Origin: Lachnospiraceae bacterium
Lineage (GTDB): Bacteria; Bacillota; Clostridia; Lachnospirales; Lachnospiraceae
Assembly: GCA_902363665.1 (NCBI GenBank)
Contig: CABJAW010000016.1
Location: 1 to 64,000, forward strand
DNA length: 64,000 nucleotides
Direction of reading: 5' to 3'
A model generated the notes under the pieces. It was given only the letters and a program-made list of their open reading frames with translations, did no database searches and was not told where the DNA came from. The translations under genes and the position numbers were made by a program. This document shows positions 47,643 to 58,479 of the stretch, piece after piece (within the stretch, counting starts at the first letter, position 1; every line of letters starts with the position of its first letter).

Positions 47643-48143
47643 ATGAATGACTCTTACAAAGAAATACTGGTGAAAAGACAGACACCGGTGGGGATGCGGG
47701 TACTGAAAGGCGCACTGATCGGACTGACCGTTTTAAGTCTGGTGGCCGGACTTTTGATGTGGCCGCTGTTGATCGTTGGTGCGATTCTGATCGCAGTGGA
47801 TTACTTTGTGGTACCAAAGTTTGATGTGGAGTATGAATATCTGTATGTCAATGGAGAACTGGATATTGATGCGATCTACTCAAGGCAGAAACGGAAAAAA
47901 ATGGGTACCTACGATATGGCAGAGCTGGAGATCCTGGCACCGTCAGATTCTCATGCAATCGATTCCTACAAAAACAAGCAGGGTGTGAAGATCAATGATT
48001 ATACGTCTCTGGATCCGCAGGTCAAGAGTTATTTGCTTGTATTCAACAAAGAAAAAGGGCAGGAGATGATCCGTGTGGAGCTGGAAGATTCCATTATCAG
48101 CGATATCCGCCGGATCGCACCGCGCAAAGTAAATTTATATTAA
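47643..48143 (+). CDS. Two-span membrane protein (DUF6106-like)
   Basis: 166 residues. It has two closely spaced hydrophobic segments (about 22-55) and a cytoplasmic C-terminal domain (about 60-166), in which DVEYEYLYVNGELDIDAIYS is the conserved-looking part. It resembles DUF6106 proteins of Lachnospiraceae; function unknown. The PH-like character of the soluble part is a guess. GGAGGG precedes the start. Confidence 0.65.
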   Translation: MNDSYKEILVKRQTPVGMRVLKGALIGLTVLSLVAGLLMWPLLIVGAILIAVDYFVVPKFDVEYEYLYVNGELDIDAIYSRQKRKKMGTYDMAELEILAPSDSHAIDSYKNKQGVKINDYTSLDPQVKSYLLVFNKEKGQEMIRVELEDSIISDIRRIAPRKVNLY

Positions 48144-48151
48144 ATCTGCAG

Positions 48152-48180
48152 TTGACATTGAAAAGCGAATTTGTTAGAGT
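48152..48180 (+). promoter_or_regulatory. guaB promoter
   Basis: TTGACA (48152-48157), 17-bp spacer, TAGAGT (48175-48180); no purine riboswitch is recognisable in the 57-base leader. Confidence 0.6.
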
Positions 48181-48197
48181 ATGTATTCAAAGCATGA

Positions 48198-49691
<1,494 letters not shown>

Positions 49692-49707
49692 AACGATTGC
49701 TATTTTG

Positions 49708-49743
49708 ACGGCAGGTGTCAGAAAACGGGCACCTGCCGTTTTT
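49708..49743 (+). terminator. guaB terminator
   Basis: The 10-bp stem ACGGCAGGTG/CACCTGCCGT is followed by TTTTT. Confidence 0.85.
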
Positions 49744-49982
49744 GTGCAAAAAACTATGAAAAAAAGAGTGCATCTATACGAGAAATGTTGTATACTGTTT
49801 TCATCTGTGGGTTAACTGAGATGGGAAAATAAAAAGAATTGAGAATATCTGGTTTGCTTCCAGAACAATCAGCGTGGACAAAAAAACAGCAGCCGTTTTG
49901 CGATGACAGCAGATAAAGGACTGTTTTGGCAAATAAAACAGATACTGGACAAGACAGAAAAGACAGCATACACGGAGGAACT

Positions 49983-50726
49983 ATGAAAGATAAAAAAAGA
50001 AAAAAAGAAAGAGAGCCGGGAAAGATAAGAACCGGCAGGGTACTGGTCTGGACTGCGGCGATCGTTCTTACTGCGGCGGCGATTGCGATTCTGCTTTACC
50101 TGATCCCAAAGGATGACAAAGAAGCTGATTCACTGATCGATGGTACGGAGCCATTTGTCTTTGAGACAGAGCCGTTTACGGAGGCTGAGACGGAGGACGG
50201 TGTTGTGCCGCGTCCGGATATTGATGAGCAGCTGCTTACGGTCAACGATTATTCGAGACCGGGGGAAAAAGTAGATTCTGTCGATTACGTGGTTGTTCAT
50301 TATCTGGCAAATCCGAAGACAACAGCGCAGCAGAACCACGACTATTTTGAAAGTTTGAAAGACCTTCAGGATGTTTCGATGAGTGCAAATTTTATCGTAG
50401 GTCTTGAAGGAGAAATTATTGAGTGCGTACCGCCAGGAGAGATCGCGTATGCATCCAATTCCATGAACCATCTTTCTGTCTCGATCGAAAACTGTCATCT
50501 GGATACGACAGGACGTTTTACGGAGAATACATACCAGTCACTCGTGCACCTGACAGCCTGGCTGGTTGACCGGTACGGTTTGGATCGGGATCATATTATC
50601 CGTCACTATGACGTGACCGGAAAAGAATGTCCGCTTTACTACGTAGAGCATGAGGATAAATGGGAAGAATTCAAAGACAATGTTATGAATTATATTGAGG
50701 AATGCAGAGAGGCAGCGGAAGAATGA
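49983..50726 (+). CDS. Membrane-anchored N-acetylmuramoyl-L-alanine amidase
   Basis: 247 residues from ATG 49983 (GGAGGA upstream). A basic N-terminus and one membrane span (about 20-40) are followed by an acidic linker and an Amidase_2 (type 2, PGRP-like) domain. Zinc ligand regions are VDYVVVHYLAN (about 98-108) and HYDVTGKECPLYY (about 205-217). It cleaves the MurNAc-L-Ala bond of peptidoglycan outside the cell. Its stop overlaps the start of the next gene (ATGA). Confidence 0.88.
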   Translation: MKDKKRKKEREPGKIRTGRVLVWTAAIVLTAAAIAILLYLIPKDDKEADSLIDGTEPFVFETEPFTEAETEDGVVPRPDIDEQLLTVNDYSRPGEKVDSVDYVVVHYLANPKTTAQQNHDYFESLKDLQDVSMSANFIVGLEGEIIECVPPGEIAYASNSMNHLSVSIENCHLDTTGRFTENTYQSLVHLTAWLVDRYGLDRDHIIRHYDVTGKECPLYYVEHEDKWEEFKDNVMNYIEECREAAEE

Positions 50727-52207
50727 TAAGAGAATATTATGAAGCGGTATGTGCAGAAAATGAGACAAGAGCAAACCTGATCGCGCTGCGAAGTGCAGTG
50801 AAAGATGAAAAAGAAAAGAGGGCATTTGCCTATCTGCTTGGCGGTGATTTTTCTGTGCTGTGCCGCCTGCTGGAACACGAAGATCCAAAAGTGAGAAAAA
50901 ATGCAGCATTGCTGCTTGGCGAAATGGAATCGGAAGATTTGCTTCCGGTTCTTTTTGACAGCTACAAAAAGGAGAAGACGCTGTTTGTACGGCCGGATTA
51001 CCTGAAGGCGATCGCAGGTATGGATTGCGAGGCTTTCCTGGATGAAATGGAAGAACAGCTGGAGATGCTGCGTGCAAAAGAGCCGCTTCCGGAAGAGAAA
51101 AAACATGTCAGTGCGGAGATACGTATGCTGCAGAACATTCTGCTGAAGTACCGCAGCCCGCGGCCGCATGTATTCCACGGATATGATATAATGGAGCCGA
51201 TGCTGCTGCTCGTAAACAGAGAACAGACAAAAGCGGTCGCGGATGAGATCAAAGAGGGTACGCACACACTTTTAAAGGGCGGGATTCGGGTGAAAGACGC
51301 AAAAATCAGGACGATTCTTCCGATTCGGACCTATTCAGAGCTGCTGTTCCCGATTCGGACCAAAACGCTTCCGGTAAATGCACCGGAGGAGATCGGAAAG
51401 CAGCTGGCTGTTTCGGAGCTTACCGATTTGATGATGCGGCTTCACGAAGGAAAGGCACCGTATTATTTTCGGATCGAGCCAAAAGGACTTGATGACGCAA
51501 AAAAAGGGAACTGGATTCGAAAAGTTTCTGATGCGCTGGAGCAGGAATCACAGGCGGCGTGGATCAACTCAGTCTCCAGTTATGAAACAGAAATCCGCCT
51601 TTTGATGAAGAAGGATGGGACGATGGCTGCTTTTCTGAAACTGTATACGATCCCGGATCAGCGATTTGCCTATCGCGTGGAAAGTATCGGCTCTTCCATG
51701 AATCCGGTCAATGCGGCACTGTGTGCACAGCTGGCCAGACCGTGGCTGAAAGAGCATGCACAGATACTTGATCCGTTTTGCGGCGTTGGAACGCTTCTGA
51801 TTGAGCGGAACCGCGCACTGGCTGCGAAGACGATGTACGGTCTTGACATTTTCGGGGATGCGATTGAAAAGGCAAAAAGAAATACCGCACTGGCAAACTG
51901 CCGGGTGAATTATATTCAGCGTGACTTTTTTACGTTTGAGCATGACTATCTGTTTGATGAGATAATTACTGATCTGCCGCAGGCAAGCGCCAGCAGAACA
52001 AAAGAAGAGATCCATCATCTTTACCTCAGCTTTTTTGAAAAAGCGCAGCAGCATTTAAACGACGGCGGTATTGTGATCTTGTATGCGGCTTATCCGCAGT
52101 ATGCGGCGGAAGCAGTCCGCAGATATGAAAATTTCCGGATGGAAAAAACCTTTCTTTTAAATGAGAAGACAAAGATGACGCTGTGCATTGTGCGATATCA
52201 GAAATAA
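50723..52207 (+). CDS. RNA-methyltransferase-like protein with HEAT-like N-terminus
   Basis: 494 residues from ATG 50723, overlapping the amidase stop. The first 100 residues look like HEAT repeats (LLEHEDPKVRKNAALLLGEM). The C-terminal half has the SAM-binding motif ILDPFCGVGTLLIE (about 350-363) and a motif-IV variant ITDLPQAS, as in UPF0020/Trm11-like N2-guanine RNA methyltransferases. The region between does not look like a clear THUMP domain. A tRNA or rRNA substrate is inference; the HEAT-methyltransferase pairing is unusual to me. Confidence 0.75.
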   Translation: MIREYYEAVCAENETRANLIALRSAVKDEKEKRAFAYLLGGDFSVLCRLLEHEDPKVRKNAALLLGEMESEDLLPVLFDSYKKEKTLFVRPDYLKAIAGMDCEAFLDEMEEQLEMLRAKEPLPEEKKHVSAEIRMLQNILLKYRSPRPHVFHGYDIMEPMLLLVNREQTKAVADEIKEGTHTLLKGGIRVKDAKIRTILPIRTYSELLFPIRTKTLPVNAPEEIGKQLAVSELTDLMMRLHEGKAPYYFRIEPKGLDDAKKGNWIRKVSDALEQESQAAWINSVSSYETEIRLLMKKDGTMAAFLKLYTIPDQRFAYRVESIGSSMNPVNAALCAQLARPWLKEHAQILDPFCGVGTLLIERNRALAAKTMYGLDIFGDAIEKAKRNTALANCRVNYIQRDFFTFEHDYLFDEIITDLPQASASRTKEEIHHLYLSFFEKAQQHLNDGGIVILYAAYPQYAAEAVRRYENFRMEKTFLLNEKTKMTLCIVRYQK

Positions 52208-52248
52208 GAGTCAGATTTGCACAGGGAAAAGCCGGAGAGGGAAGACGG

Positions 52249-52286
52249 GCAGCGAAGCGGATTGCGAATATCCGCTTTGTTTTTTG
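52249..52286 (+). repeat. REP-like stem-loop repeat, copy C, with terminator-like T-run
   Basis: The perfect 8-bp stem AAGCGGAT/ATCCGCTT with loop TGCGAAT is followed by TGTTTTTTG, so this copy can also act as the terminator of the preceding gene. It matches copy B in 30 of about 31 bases. Confidence 0.8.
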
Positions 52287-52349
52287 ACAACCGGACCAGA
52301 GACTAAAAATAATAACATGAAAGAGAAAAAAGGAGTTTTACAGATTTAA

Positions 52350-53747
52350 ATGAAAACGAGAATGAAACGCTATATTGGTGACCGGAAGTTTTACGCGATG
52401 CTGCTCGGCATCGCAATTCCGATCATGGTACAGAATGGTATTACAAATTTTGTCGCAATGATCGACAATATTATGATTGGCAGAGTCGGTACGGAACAGA
52501 TGTCCGGTGTCGCGGTTGCAAATCAGCTGATGTTTGTATTTAATGTGAGTATGTTTGGAATGCTTTCCGGCGCCGGAATTTTTGGCGCTCAGTTTTTTGG
52601 AAGTAAGAACGTGGATGGATTCCGAAATACGTTTCGCTTTAAGGTTATTTCAAACCTGCTTCTGACTCTGGCCGGAATTTTGATTCTCAGTATCTGGGGC
52701 GAGCAGCTGATTTCATTATATCTGCATGACAATACCGGGACTGGGATGGCAGATGCGACGCTTGGCTATGGTATGAGCTATCTGCGGATCATGATGGTTG
52801 GAATGGTACCATATGCATTTGCACAGATTTATGCGAGTACGCTGCGTGAGATGGGGGAGACAGTAGCGCCGATGCGGGCAGGAATTGTGGCAGTAGTTAC
52901 AAATACGCTGCTTAATTATATCCTGATCTTCGGAAAATTCGGTGCGCCGCGTCTTGGCGTAGAGGGCGCAGCGATCGCAACGGTGATCTCGCGTTTTGTG
53001 GAATGTGCACTTGTCATGACATGGACACACAGGCGGGCCGGACAGTTTACCTTTATCAAAGGTGCGTATCAGACACTTCGTGTTCCGCCAGAGCTGACCG
53101 GAAAAATTTTGAAAAAAGGTTCGCCGCTGATGGTGAATGAGATTTTGTGGTCGGTTGGAATGGCAGCGCTTTCCCAGTGCTACTCAACTTACGGGTTGGA
53201 AGTAGTGGCTGGAATGAATATTTCTTCTACGATCTCAAATGTCTGTAATGTGATCTGGCTGGCAATGGGAAATGCGATCGCGATCATTATCGGGCAGCTG
53301 CTTGGAGCGGGAAAGATGGAGGAAGCAAAGGACACAGACCGCAAGCTGATCTTTTTCTCGGTGGCAAGCTGTTTTGGGATTGGAGCGGTGCTGATCGGGC
53401 TGGCATTTGTATTTCCGCAGATTTATAACACAAGTGAGACCGTCCGCAGCCTGGCAACGCAGTTTATTATTGTGGCGGCCTGCTATATGCCTTTTCAGGC
53501 CTTTCTGCATGCGGCTTATTTTACGATTCGGTCTGGTGGAAAAACGGTTATCACGTTTTTCTTTGACAGCGGGTTTATGTGGGCGGTGACTATTCCGCTG
53601 GCATTTGTCCTCAGCCGGTATACGCCGCTTCCGATTCTGGCGACCTATATCCTGTGCCAGGCGGTTGATATTATCAAGTGTGTGATTGGATATGTGCTTG
53701 TAAAGAAAGGCATCTGGATCCAGAATCTGGTGGCAGAAGAGAAGTAA
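52350..53747 (+). CDS. MATE-family efflux transporter
   Basis: 465 residues with about 12 membrane spans. The MatE signatures are AIPIMVQNGITNFVAMIDNIMIGR (listed in two parts: AIPIMVQNGITNF and VAMIDNIMIGR, about 22-46), GAGIFGAQFFGSKN and WLAMGNAIAIIIGQLLGAG. A Na+- or H+-driven exporter of drugs or metabolites; substrate unknown. No regulator is adjacent. Confidence 0.92.
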   Translation: MKTRMKRYIGDRKFYAMLLGIAIPIMVQNGITNFVAMIDNIMIGRVGTEQMSGVAVANQLMFVFNVSMFGMLSGAGIFGAQFFGSKNVDGFRNTFRFKVISNLLLTLAGILILSIWGEQLISLYLHDNTGTGMADATLGYGMSYLRIMMVGMVPYAFAQIYASTLREMGETVAPMRAGIVAVVTNTLLNYILIFGKFGAPRLGVEGAAIATVISRFVECALVMTWTHRRAGQFTFIKGAYQTLRVPPELTGKILKKGSPLMVNEILWSVGMAALSQCYSTYGLEVVAGMNISSTISNVCNVIWLAMGNAIAIIIGQLLGAGKMEEAKDTDRKLIFFSVASCFGIGAVLIGLAFVFPQIYNTSETVRSLATQFIIVAACYMPFQAFLHAAYFTIRSGGKTVITFFFDSGFMWAVTIPLAFVLSRYTPLPILATYILCQAVDIIKCVIGYVLVKKGIWIQNLVAEEK

Positions 53748-53879
53748 CATCCTTCTTAAGAAAAAATGCGGAAAATTTTTTCAAAAAAGGTCTGGTAATT
53801 TTGAAAAAAATATGTTACAGTTCTATTACAAAATATTAAAAACTTATCGGACTTGTTAAGAATGTTGGATGGTGGACAA

Positions 53880-54698
53880 ATGAATTTATTCCGAAAGCTG
53901 GCCGGAAGGCCGGAAACGAAGAAAATACAGACCGTAACGGAGAATGAGGTACAGGAAGTACTGCAGTATATGGAAGGATTGCCGCTTCCGCACCCAAACA
54001 AAACACTAAAGCTGGAACTGCTTGACGGACGGAATCTGACCAGACGATGCAGGCCGGCTGTTAAGGCACAGTGGTATCTTCTGGTTTTTGATGAAGAAGG
54101 GCAGGGAGCTTTCAATGCCGGTTATGTGCTGAAGCAGGGGCAGGAGTTACTGCGTGCAAGGCGGATCGCCACGAAGATTTTGCGGCAGATACCGGAGGAG
54201 GCTGCAGACCGCAATTGTCTTGGAGCTTTGGCAATCGGTACGAAGCATGTGTCTGCTGCAGATGTCAGATGGGAGGAAACGGAGCATTTTCTCATTTGTC
54301 AGAAGAGCGAAGAGCGCTGGATTGAAAAAGTTTTTGCCACATCAGGAAAAATGCTGACAGCTGATATGCAGACCGGCGTGCGCATCATCCGGAAAGAGAA
54401 TGCGCTCCACATTGCAGCAGGCAGCTGTTTTGGAAGAAATCGGGAACTTTCCGAGTTCCATGCCGGTGAGGTGCTCGGCGCACTCATGGCCGCTGCAGAA
54501 GAGCTCTGGATCGACCTCAATATGATCGATCTCTATGGAGCAGGAGAGACGGCAGGACCAGATTATCTGGTCACGGTCTGCAGAACGCAGGATCTGGAAA
54601 CAATACTGATCGGGGATCGGGAAAACAAAATGGCGCAGGAGAGAAAACGACACCTGCAGAACAAACCGGTAAAAGAGCATCGCTGGAAATACGCATAA
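53880..54698 (+). CDS. Unknown soluble protein, possibly nitroreductase-related
   Basis: 272 residues from ATG 53880, preceded by GGATGGTGGAC. Soluble, no signal peptide. QWYLLVFDEEGQGAFNAGYV (about 70-90) faintly resembles the LYSE...LLNAGY region of TM1586-type nitroreductases. The second half shows an internal pattern reminiscent of the same fold, but FMN-binding arginines are not obvious. It may be a divergent member that has lost activity. I am not sure. Confidence 0.5.
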   Translation: MNLFRKLAGRPETKKIQTVTENEVQEVLQYMEGLPLPHPNKTLKLELLDGRNLTRRCRPAVKAQWYLLVFDEEGQGAFNAGYVLKQGQELLRARRIATKILRQIPEEAADRNCLGALAIGTKHVSAADVRWEETEHFLICQKSEERWIEKVFATSGKMLTADMQTGVRIIRKENALHIAAGSCFGRNRELSEFHAGEVLGALMAAAEELWIDLNMIDLYGAGETAGPDYLVTVCRTQDLETILIGDRENKMAQERKRHLQNKPVKEHRWKYA

Positions 54699-54706
54699 GA
54701 AAATTT

Positions 54707-54766
54707 AGTATTCAAATAAAAACCGCCGCAGGAATTCCTGCGGCGGCGTTTTTATTTGAATACTGA
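54707..54766. terminator. Long bidirectional terminator
   Basis: CCGCCGCAGGAATTCCTGCGGCGG is a perfect palindromic core (given by ends CCGCCGCAGG and CCTGCGGCGG), extended by AGTATTCAAATAAAAA on the left and its complement on the right. It serves both the upstream gene and the converging fba. Confidence 0.9.
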
Positions 54767-54788
54767 GAAAGACTCAGACCTGAAAGAC

Positions 54789-55757
54789 TCAGGCTTTGTT
54801 ATCGCTTCCAAGAACGTTAACGATCTTATGAGCAACCATTTCCTTAACAGCCTGACGGGCCGGTTTCAGGTACTGGCGCGGATCGAAATGCTCCGGATGC
54901 TCAGCAAAGTACTTGCGGATGGTACCTGTCATAGCAAGACGGATATCGGAATCGATGTTGATCTTGCAGACAGCCAGCTTAGCAGCCTGTCTTAACTGCT
55001 CTTCCGGAATACCTACAGCATCCGGCATATTTCCGCCGTACTGGTTAACCATCTTTACGAACTCCTGCGGTACGGAAGAAGATCCGTGCAGAACGATCGG
55101 GAAGCCCGGCAGTCTCTTGATGCACTCTTCAAGAACGTCGAAACGAAGTGGTGGCGGAACCAGGATGCCGTCTGCATTTCTTGTACACTGATCAGCAGTG
55201 AACTTGTAAGCGCCGTGGCTTGTTCCGATTGCGATAGCAAGGGAATCGCAGCCTGTTCTGCTTACGAACTCCTCAACTTCTTCCGGACGTGTATAGCTTT
55301 CGTGACCAGCCTCAACAACAACCTCATCCTCGATACCAGCCAGAGTACCAAGCTCAGCCTCTACTACAACGCCATGAGCATGTGCGTACTCAACAACCTG
55401 CTTTGTCAGAGCGATGTTCTCTTCAAAGCTCTTGGAAGAAGCGTCGATCATGACAGATGTAAATCCGCCGTCGATGCAGCTCTTGCAAAGCTCGAAAGAA
55501 TCGCCGTGATCCAGATGCAGAGCGATCGGGATATCCGGGTTTTCAGCTACAGCAGCCTCAACAAGCTTTACCAGATAAGTATGGTTAGCGTAAGCTCTTG
55601 CTCCCTTGGATACCTGAAGGATAACCGGAGAATGCAGCTCGCCTGCTGCCTCTGTGATACCCTGAACGATTTCCATGTTGTTTACGTTGAAAGCGCCGAT
55701 TGCGTAGCCGCCGTCGTATGCTTTCTTAAACATTTCAGTCGTGGTTACTAATGCCAT
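54789..55757 (-). CDS. fba: Class II fructose-bisphosphate aldolase
   Basis: 322 residues. Zinc ligands in ALHLDHGDSFE (about 79-89), GTSHGAYK and VLHGSSSVP, with the Asp of the active site in the first motif. It cleaves fructose-1,6-bisphosphate in glycolysis. AAAGGAGGAATTTA precedes the start. Monocistronic. Confidence 0.97.
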   Translation of the reverse strand: MALVTTTEMFKKAYDGGYAIGAFNVNNMEIVQGITEAAGELHSPVILQVSKGARAYANHTYLVKLVEAAVAENPDIPIALHLDHGDSFELCKSCIDGGFTSVMIDASSKSFEENIALTKQVVEYAHAHGVVVEAELGTLAGIEDEVVVEAGHESYTRPEEVEEFVSRTGCDSLAIAIGTSHGAYKFTADQCTRNADGILVPPPLRFDVLEECIKRLPGFPIVLHGSSSVPQEFVKMVNQYGGNMPDAVGIPEEQLRQAAKLAVCKINIDSDIRLAMTGTIRKYFAEHPEHFDPRQYLKPARQAVKEMVAHKIVNVLGSDNKA

Positions 55758-55907
55758 AATTAAATTCCTCCTTTAGTATTATGACCTTCGATGGGGATTT
55801 TTGGTATTCCGCATCGATACGAATGTATTCTATCACATAATTTGCAGATTGACGAGAAAAAAATCCAAGATTGATAAAAAAATATTTATATCGGTGCTGC
55901 TTCTGAT

Positions 55908-57185
55908 TTAAATGCCTTCTGCAATACGGGTGACAGCAACATAAATGTCCTGGATCCGGTACCAGGTGCGGCTTCCGACGACCCCGTCCTGAGTCAGGCC
56001 GAAAACAGACTGGAAAACTTTTACGGCTTCCTGTGTCTGCGGGCCAAAGATCCCGTCAGGAACAAGCTTTGGAATCAGCGGATAATTGTCGGAAATCCGG
56101 TTCAGCTGCTCCTGAATTTTCATAACATCACTGCCGGAAGAACCAAGAGAAAGCGGAAAACCGGGATAGGAGGCCGGTACACCGGAGACTTCCTCTGAGG
56201 AATTGATGTACATGGACTCTCCGTAAAAGGCGTGGATGATCTCGATCGCACGATAGCCCTGCTCGCCGAGCGCCATGCTCTCCCACTGACGCAGCCACTG
56301 CGGACACTGTACACGCTGTCCATCACAGTACTGGGTCAGGATAGGCTGACGGACGTTTGGGCGGGAGAGGTAGTTGCGGAAAACATCTTCGACAGCCTCA
56401 TCGATGCTTTCAAAGATATTTCGGCCATACATCCATTTCTGATCAAAGGCGGTAGAGGAGGTGATCGTAAAATTATAGCCCTTGTTCCGGTACCATTCCG
56501 TGTAGACACGGTTCAGTGTAAAGGACTGAATGACAAGAATATTTGCGATCAGTGTCTCATACGGCCAGGTGGCGTAGATTTCACTGCTTGCGACATTTTT
56601 GATGTAATCTTTGTAGCGCACATAATAATTGGAAGCGCTGGAATCGCGCGGCGTGCCGTCATGCACGACGATAAATTCCGGGATTACCACTTCATTTAAG
56701 ACAATTTCGCCGGTGACATCAATAGGCTTCGTCTCTGCCTCGGCAATTTTGGGCGGATAGCTTCCATATAAAGTGTGTGCCGGGATGACGACTGTGTCCG
56801 GGGCTTCGGACGATTCGAGTGGGCGGAGCGTGATGCGCTGCAGTGCGCACTGGCCGGACAGAAGCTGTGTTCCGTTTACCACAGCGGTCTCGTAGCCTAG
56901 AGCTGTGATCCGGATCGTATATTCTGCATAAGGCTGGATCTCGTTTGAAGACTCAAGACTGTACTCGATCGGTGGTGTAGAGAGGATGAGGGATTCTGTT
57001 CGGCCGTCAGAACCGGTCTGTGTCATTTCCAGCACCTGATCCGGGTCTCCGGTAAAAGAGACAGAGACGCGGGCATCCGGAACAGGCAGGTTTCGATCGG
57101 TCAGCGCGGTGATCTGAAGTTCGCCACGGTCGGGAAGCTCGTTTGGGAGCGCGTGAATGGATGAGGAAGAACGCAGATAATGCAT
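55908..57185 (-). CDS. SpoIID-like domain protein with peptidoglycan-binding domain
   Basis: 425 residues without a signal peptide. An N-terminal carboxypeptidase-like beta-sandwich region (about 20-125; DRNLPVPDARVSVSF) is followed by a SpoIID-like segment (YIKNVASSEIYATWPYETL, about 190-208) and a C-terminal PG_binding_1 domain (about 345-415; LSLGSSGSDVMKIQEQLNR). It suggests a cortex or wall-associated protein acting in sporulation or spore germination. The lack of an export signal suggests a spore-internal site or non-classical export. Confidence 0.75.
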   Translation of the reverse strand: MHYLRSSSSIHALPNELPDRGELQITALTDRNLPVPDARVSVSFTGDPDQVLEMTQTGSDGRTESLILSTPPIEYSLESSNEIQPYAEYTIRITALGYETAVVNGTQLLSGQCALQRITLRPLESSEAPDTVVIPAHTLYGSYPPKIAEAETKPIDVTGEIVLNEVVIPEFIVVHDGTPRDSSASNYYVRYKDYIKNVASSEIYATWPYETLIANILVIQSFTLNRVYTEWYRNKGYNFTITSSTAFDQKWMYGRNIFESIDEAVEDVFRNYLSRPNVRQPILTQYCDGQRVQCPQWLRQWESMALGEQGYRAIEIIHAFYGESMYINSSEEVSGVPASYPGFPLSLGSSGSDVMKIQEQLNRISDNYPLIPKLVPDGIFGPQTQEAVKVFQSVFGLTQDGVVGSRTWYRIQDIYVAVTRIAEGI

Positions 57186-57327
57186 GAGACCTCCAAAGGC
57201 ACTTACTGGTAGTTTATTCGGCAGGAGAAAAAATGTGAAAAGGGCGGCTGCGGTTCATCTGACAATAAAACATTTACAGGTTTGCTGTGTAAGAAATCAA
57301 TTTGGCAAAATTTTATGAAAGAACCAG

Positions 57328-57356
57328 TTGAAATATTGAGAGGAATGTGGTAGAAT
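57328..57356 (+). promoter_or_regulatory. carAB promoter
   Basis: TTGAAA (57328-57333), 17-bp spacer, TAGAAT (57351-57356). The 40-base leader is too short for a PyrR attenuator. Confidence 0.6.
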
Positions 57357-57405
57357 CGTTACAATTTGAGCAAAAATACTGCTGAGAAAGGACTACGGTG
57401 ATAGT

Positions 57406-58479
57406 ATGAAAGCATTTCTGATACTGGAAGACGGTACAGTATTTACCGGTCAGAGCATCGGTGCCCAGCGGGAGGTGATCAGTGAGATCGTTTTTAATAC
57501 CTCGATGACAGGATATCTTGAGGTACTGACTGACCCGTCTTATGCCGGACAGGCAGTTGTTATGACGTATCCGCTGATTGGTAATTACGGTATTTGTTAT
57601 GAGGATATGGAATCCGACAGACCATGGCCGGATGCATTTATCGTCCGTGAGTTATCCCGCATTCCAAGTAACTTCCGTTCGGAAGATACAATTCAGAACT
57701 TCTTATTAAAATATGATATTCCCGGTATCTCCGGCATTGACACAAGAGCACTCACAAAGATTCTCCGTGAAAAGGGTACCATGAACGGCTGCATTACAAC
57801 GGATGAACATTATCAGATCGATGAAATTATCCCGAAACTGAAAGCGTATACAACCGGCAAGGTGGTAGAGAAAGTTACCTGCAAAGAAAAATACGTATTA
57901 AACGGCGATGGACCGAAAGTTGCACTGTTGGATCTTGGCGCAAAGCGCAACATTGCACGCAGCTTAAATGAGCGTGGCTGTGAAGTGACCGTTTATCCGG
58001 CACTTACTTCTGCGAAGGAGATCCTTGATGCGGATCCGGATGGAATCATGCTTTCCAACGGACCTGGAGACCCGAAAGAGTGTACCTCTATAATAGAAGA
58101 AATCAAAAAGCTGTACCAGTCAGATGTGCCGATTTTTGCGATCTGTCTTGGACATCAGCTGATGGCGCTGGCAAACGGTGCGGATACGTACAAAATGAAG
58201 TACGGTCATCGCGGCGGCAATCATCCGGTGCGTGATCTGGAGACGGGACGCGTTTATATTTCCTCCCAGAACCATGGCTATGTGGTAGATACCGATACGC
58301 TGGACCCGTCCGTGGCAGTTCCGGCATTTGAAAATGTCAACGATGGAACGAATGAAGGACTGGCTTATACGGGAAAGAATATTTTCACCGTACAGTATCA
58401 CCCGGAAGCATGCCCGGGACCGCGGGATTCCGCGTATCTGTTTGACCGTTTCATGAAGATGATGGAGGGAAATAAATAA
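57406..58479 (+). CDS. carA: Carbamoyl-phosphate synthase small subunit
   Basis: 357 residues. A class I glutamine amidotransferase with nucleophile Cys in FAICLGHQLMALA (about 242-254) and the His-Glu pair in QYHPEACPGPRD (about 328-339). It supplies ammonia to CarB for pyrimidine and arginine synthesis. The stop TAA shares its last A with the carB ATG. Confidence 0.97.
   Translation: MKAFLILEDGTVFTGQSIGAQREVISEIVFNTSMTGYLEVLTDPSYAGQAVVMTYPLIGNYGICYEDMESDRPWPDAFIVRELSRIPSNFRSEDTIQNFLLKYDIPGISGIDTRALTKILREKGTMNGCITTDEHYQIDEIIPKLKAYTTGKVVEKVTCKEKYVLNGDGPKVALLDLGAKRNIARSLNERGCEVTVYPALTSAKEILDADPDGIMLSNGPGDPKECTSIIEEIKKLYQSDVPIFAICLGHQLMALANGADTYKMKYGHRGGNHPVRDLETGRVYISSQNHGYVVDTDTLDPSVAVPAFENVNDGTNEGLAYTGKNIFTVQYHPEACPGPRDSAYLFDRFMKMMEGNK

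Noticed and set aside
57300..57405. Pyrimidine attenuator before carAB
   Set aside because: The leader is only about 40 bases, with no PyrR-binding hairpin or T-run.
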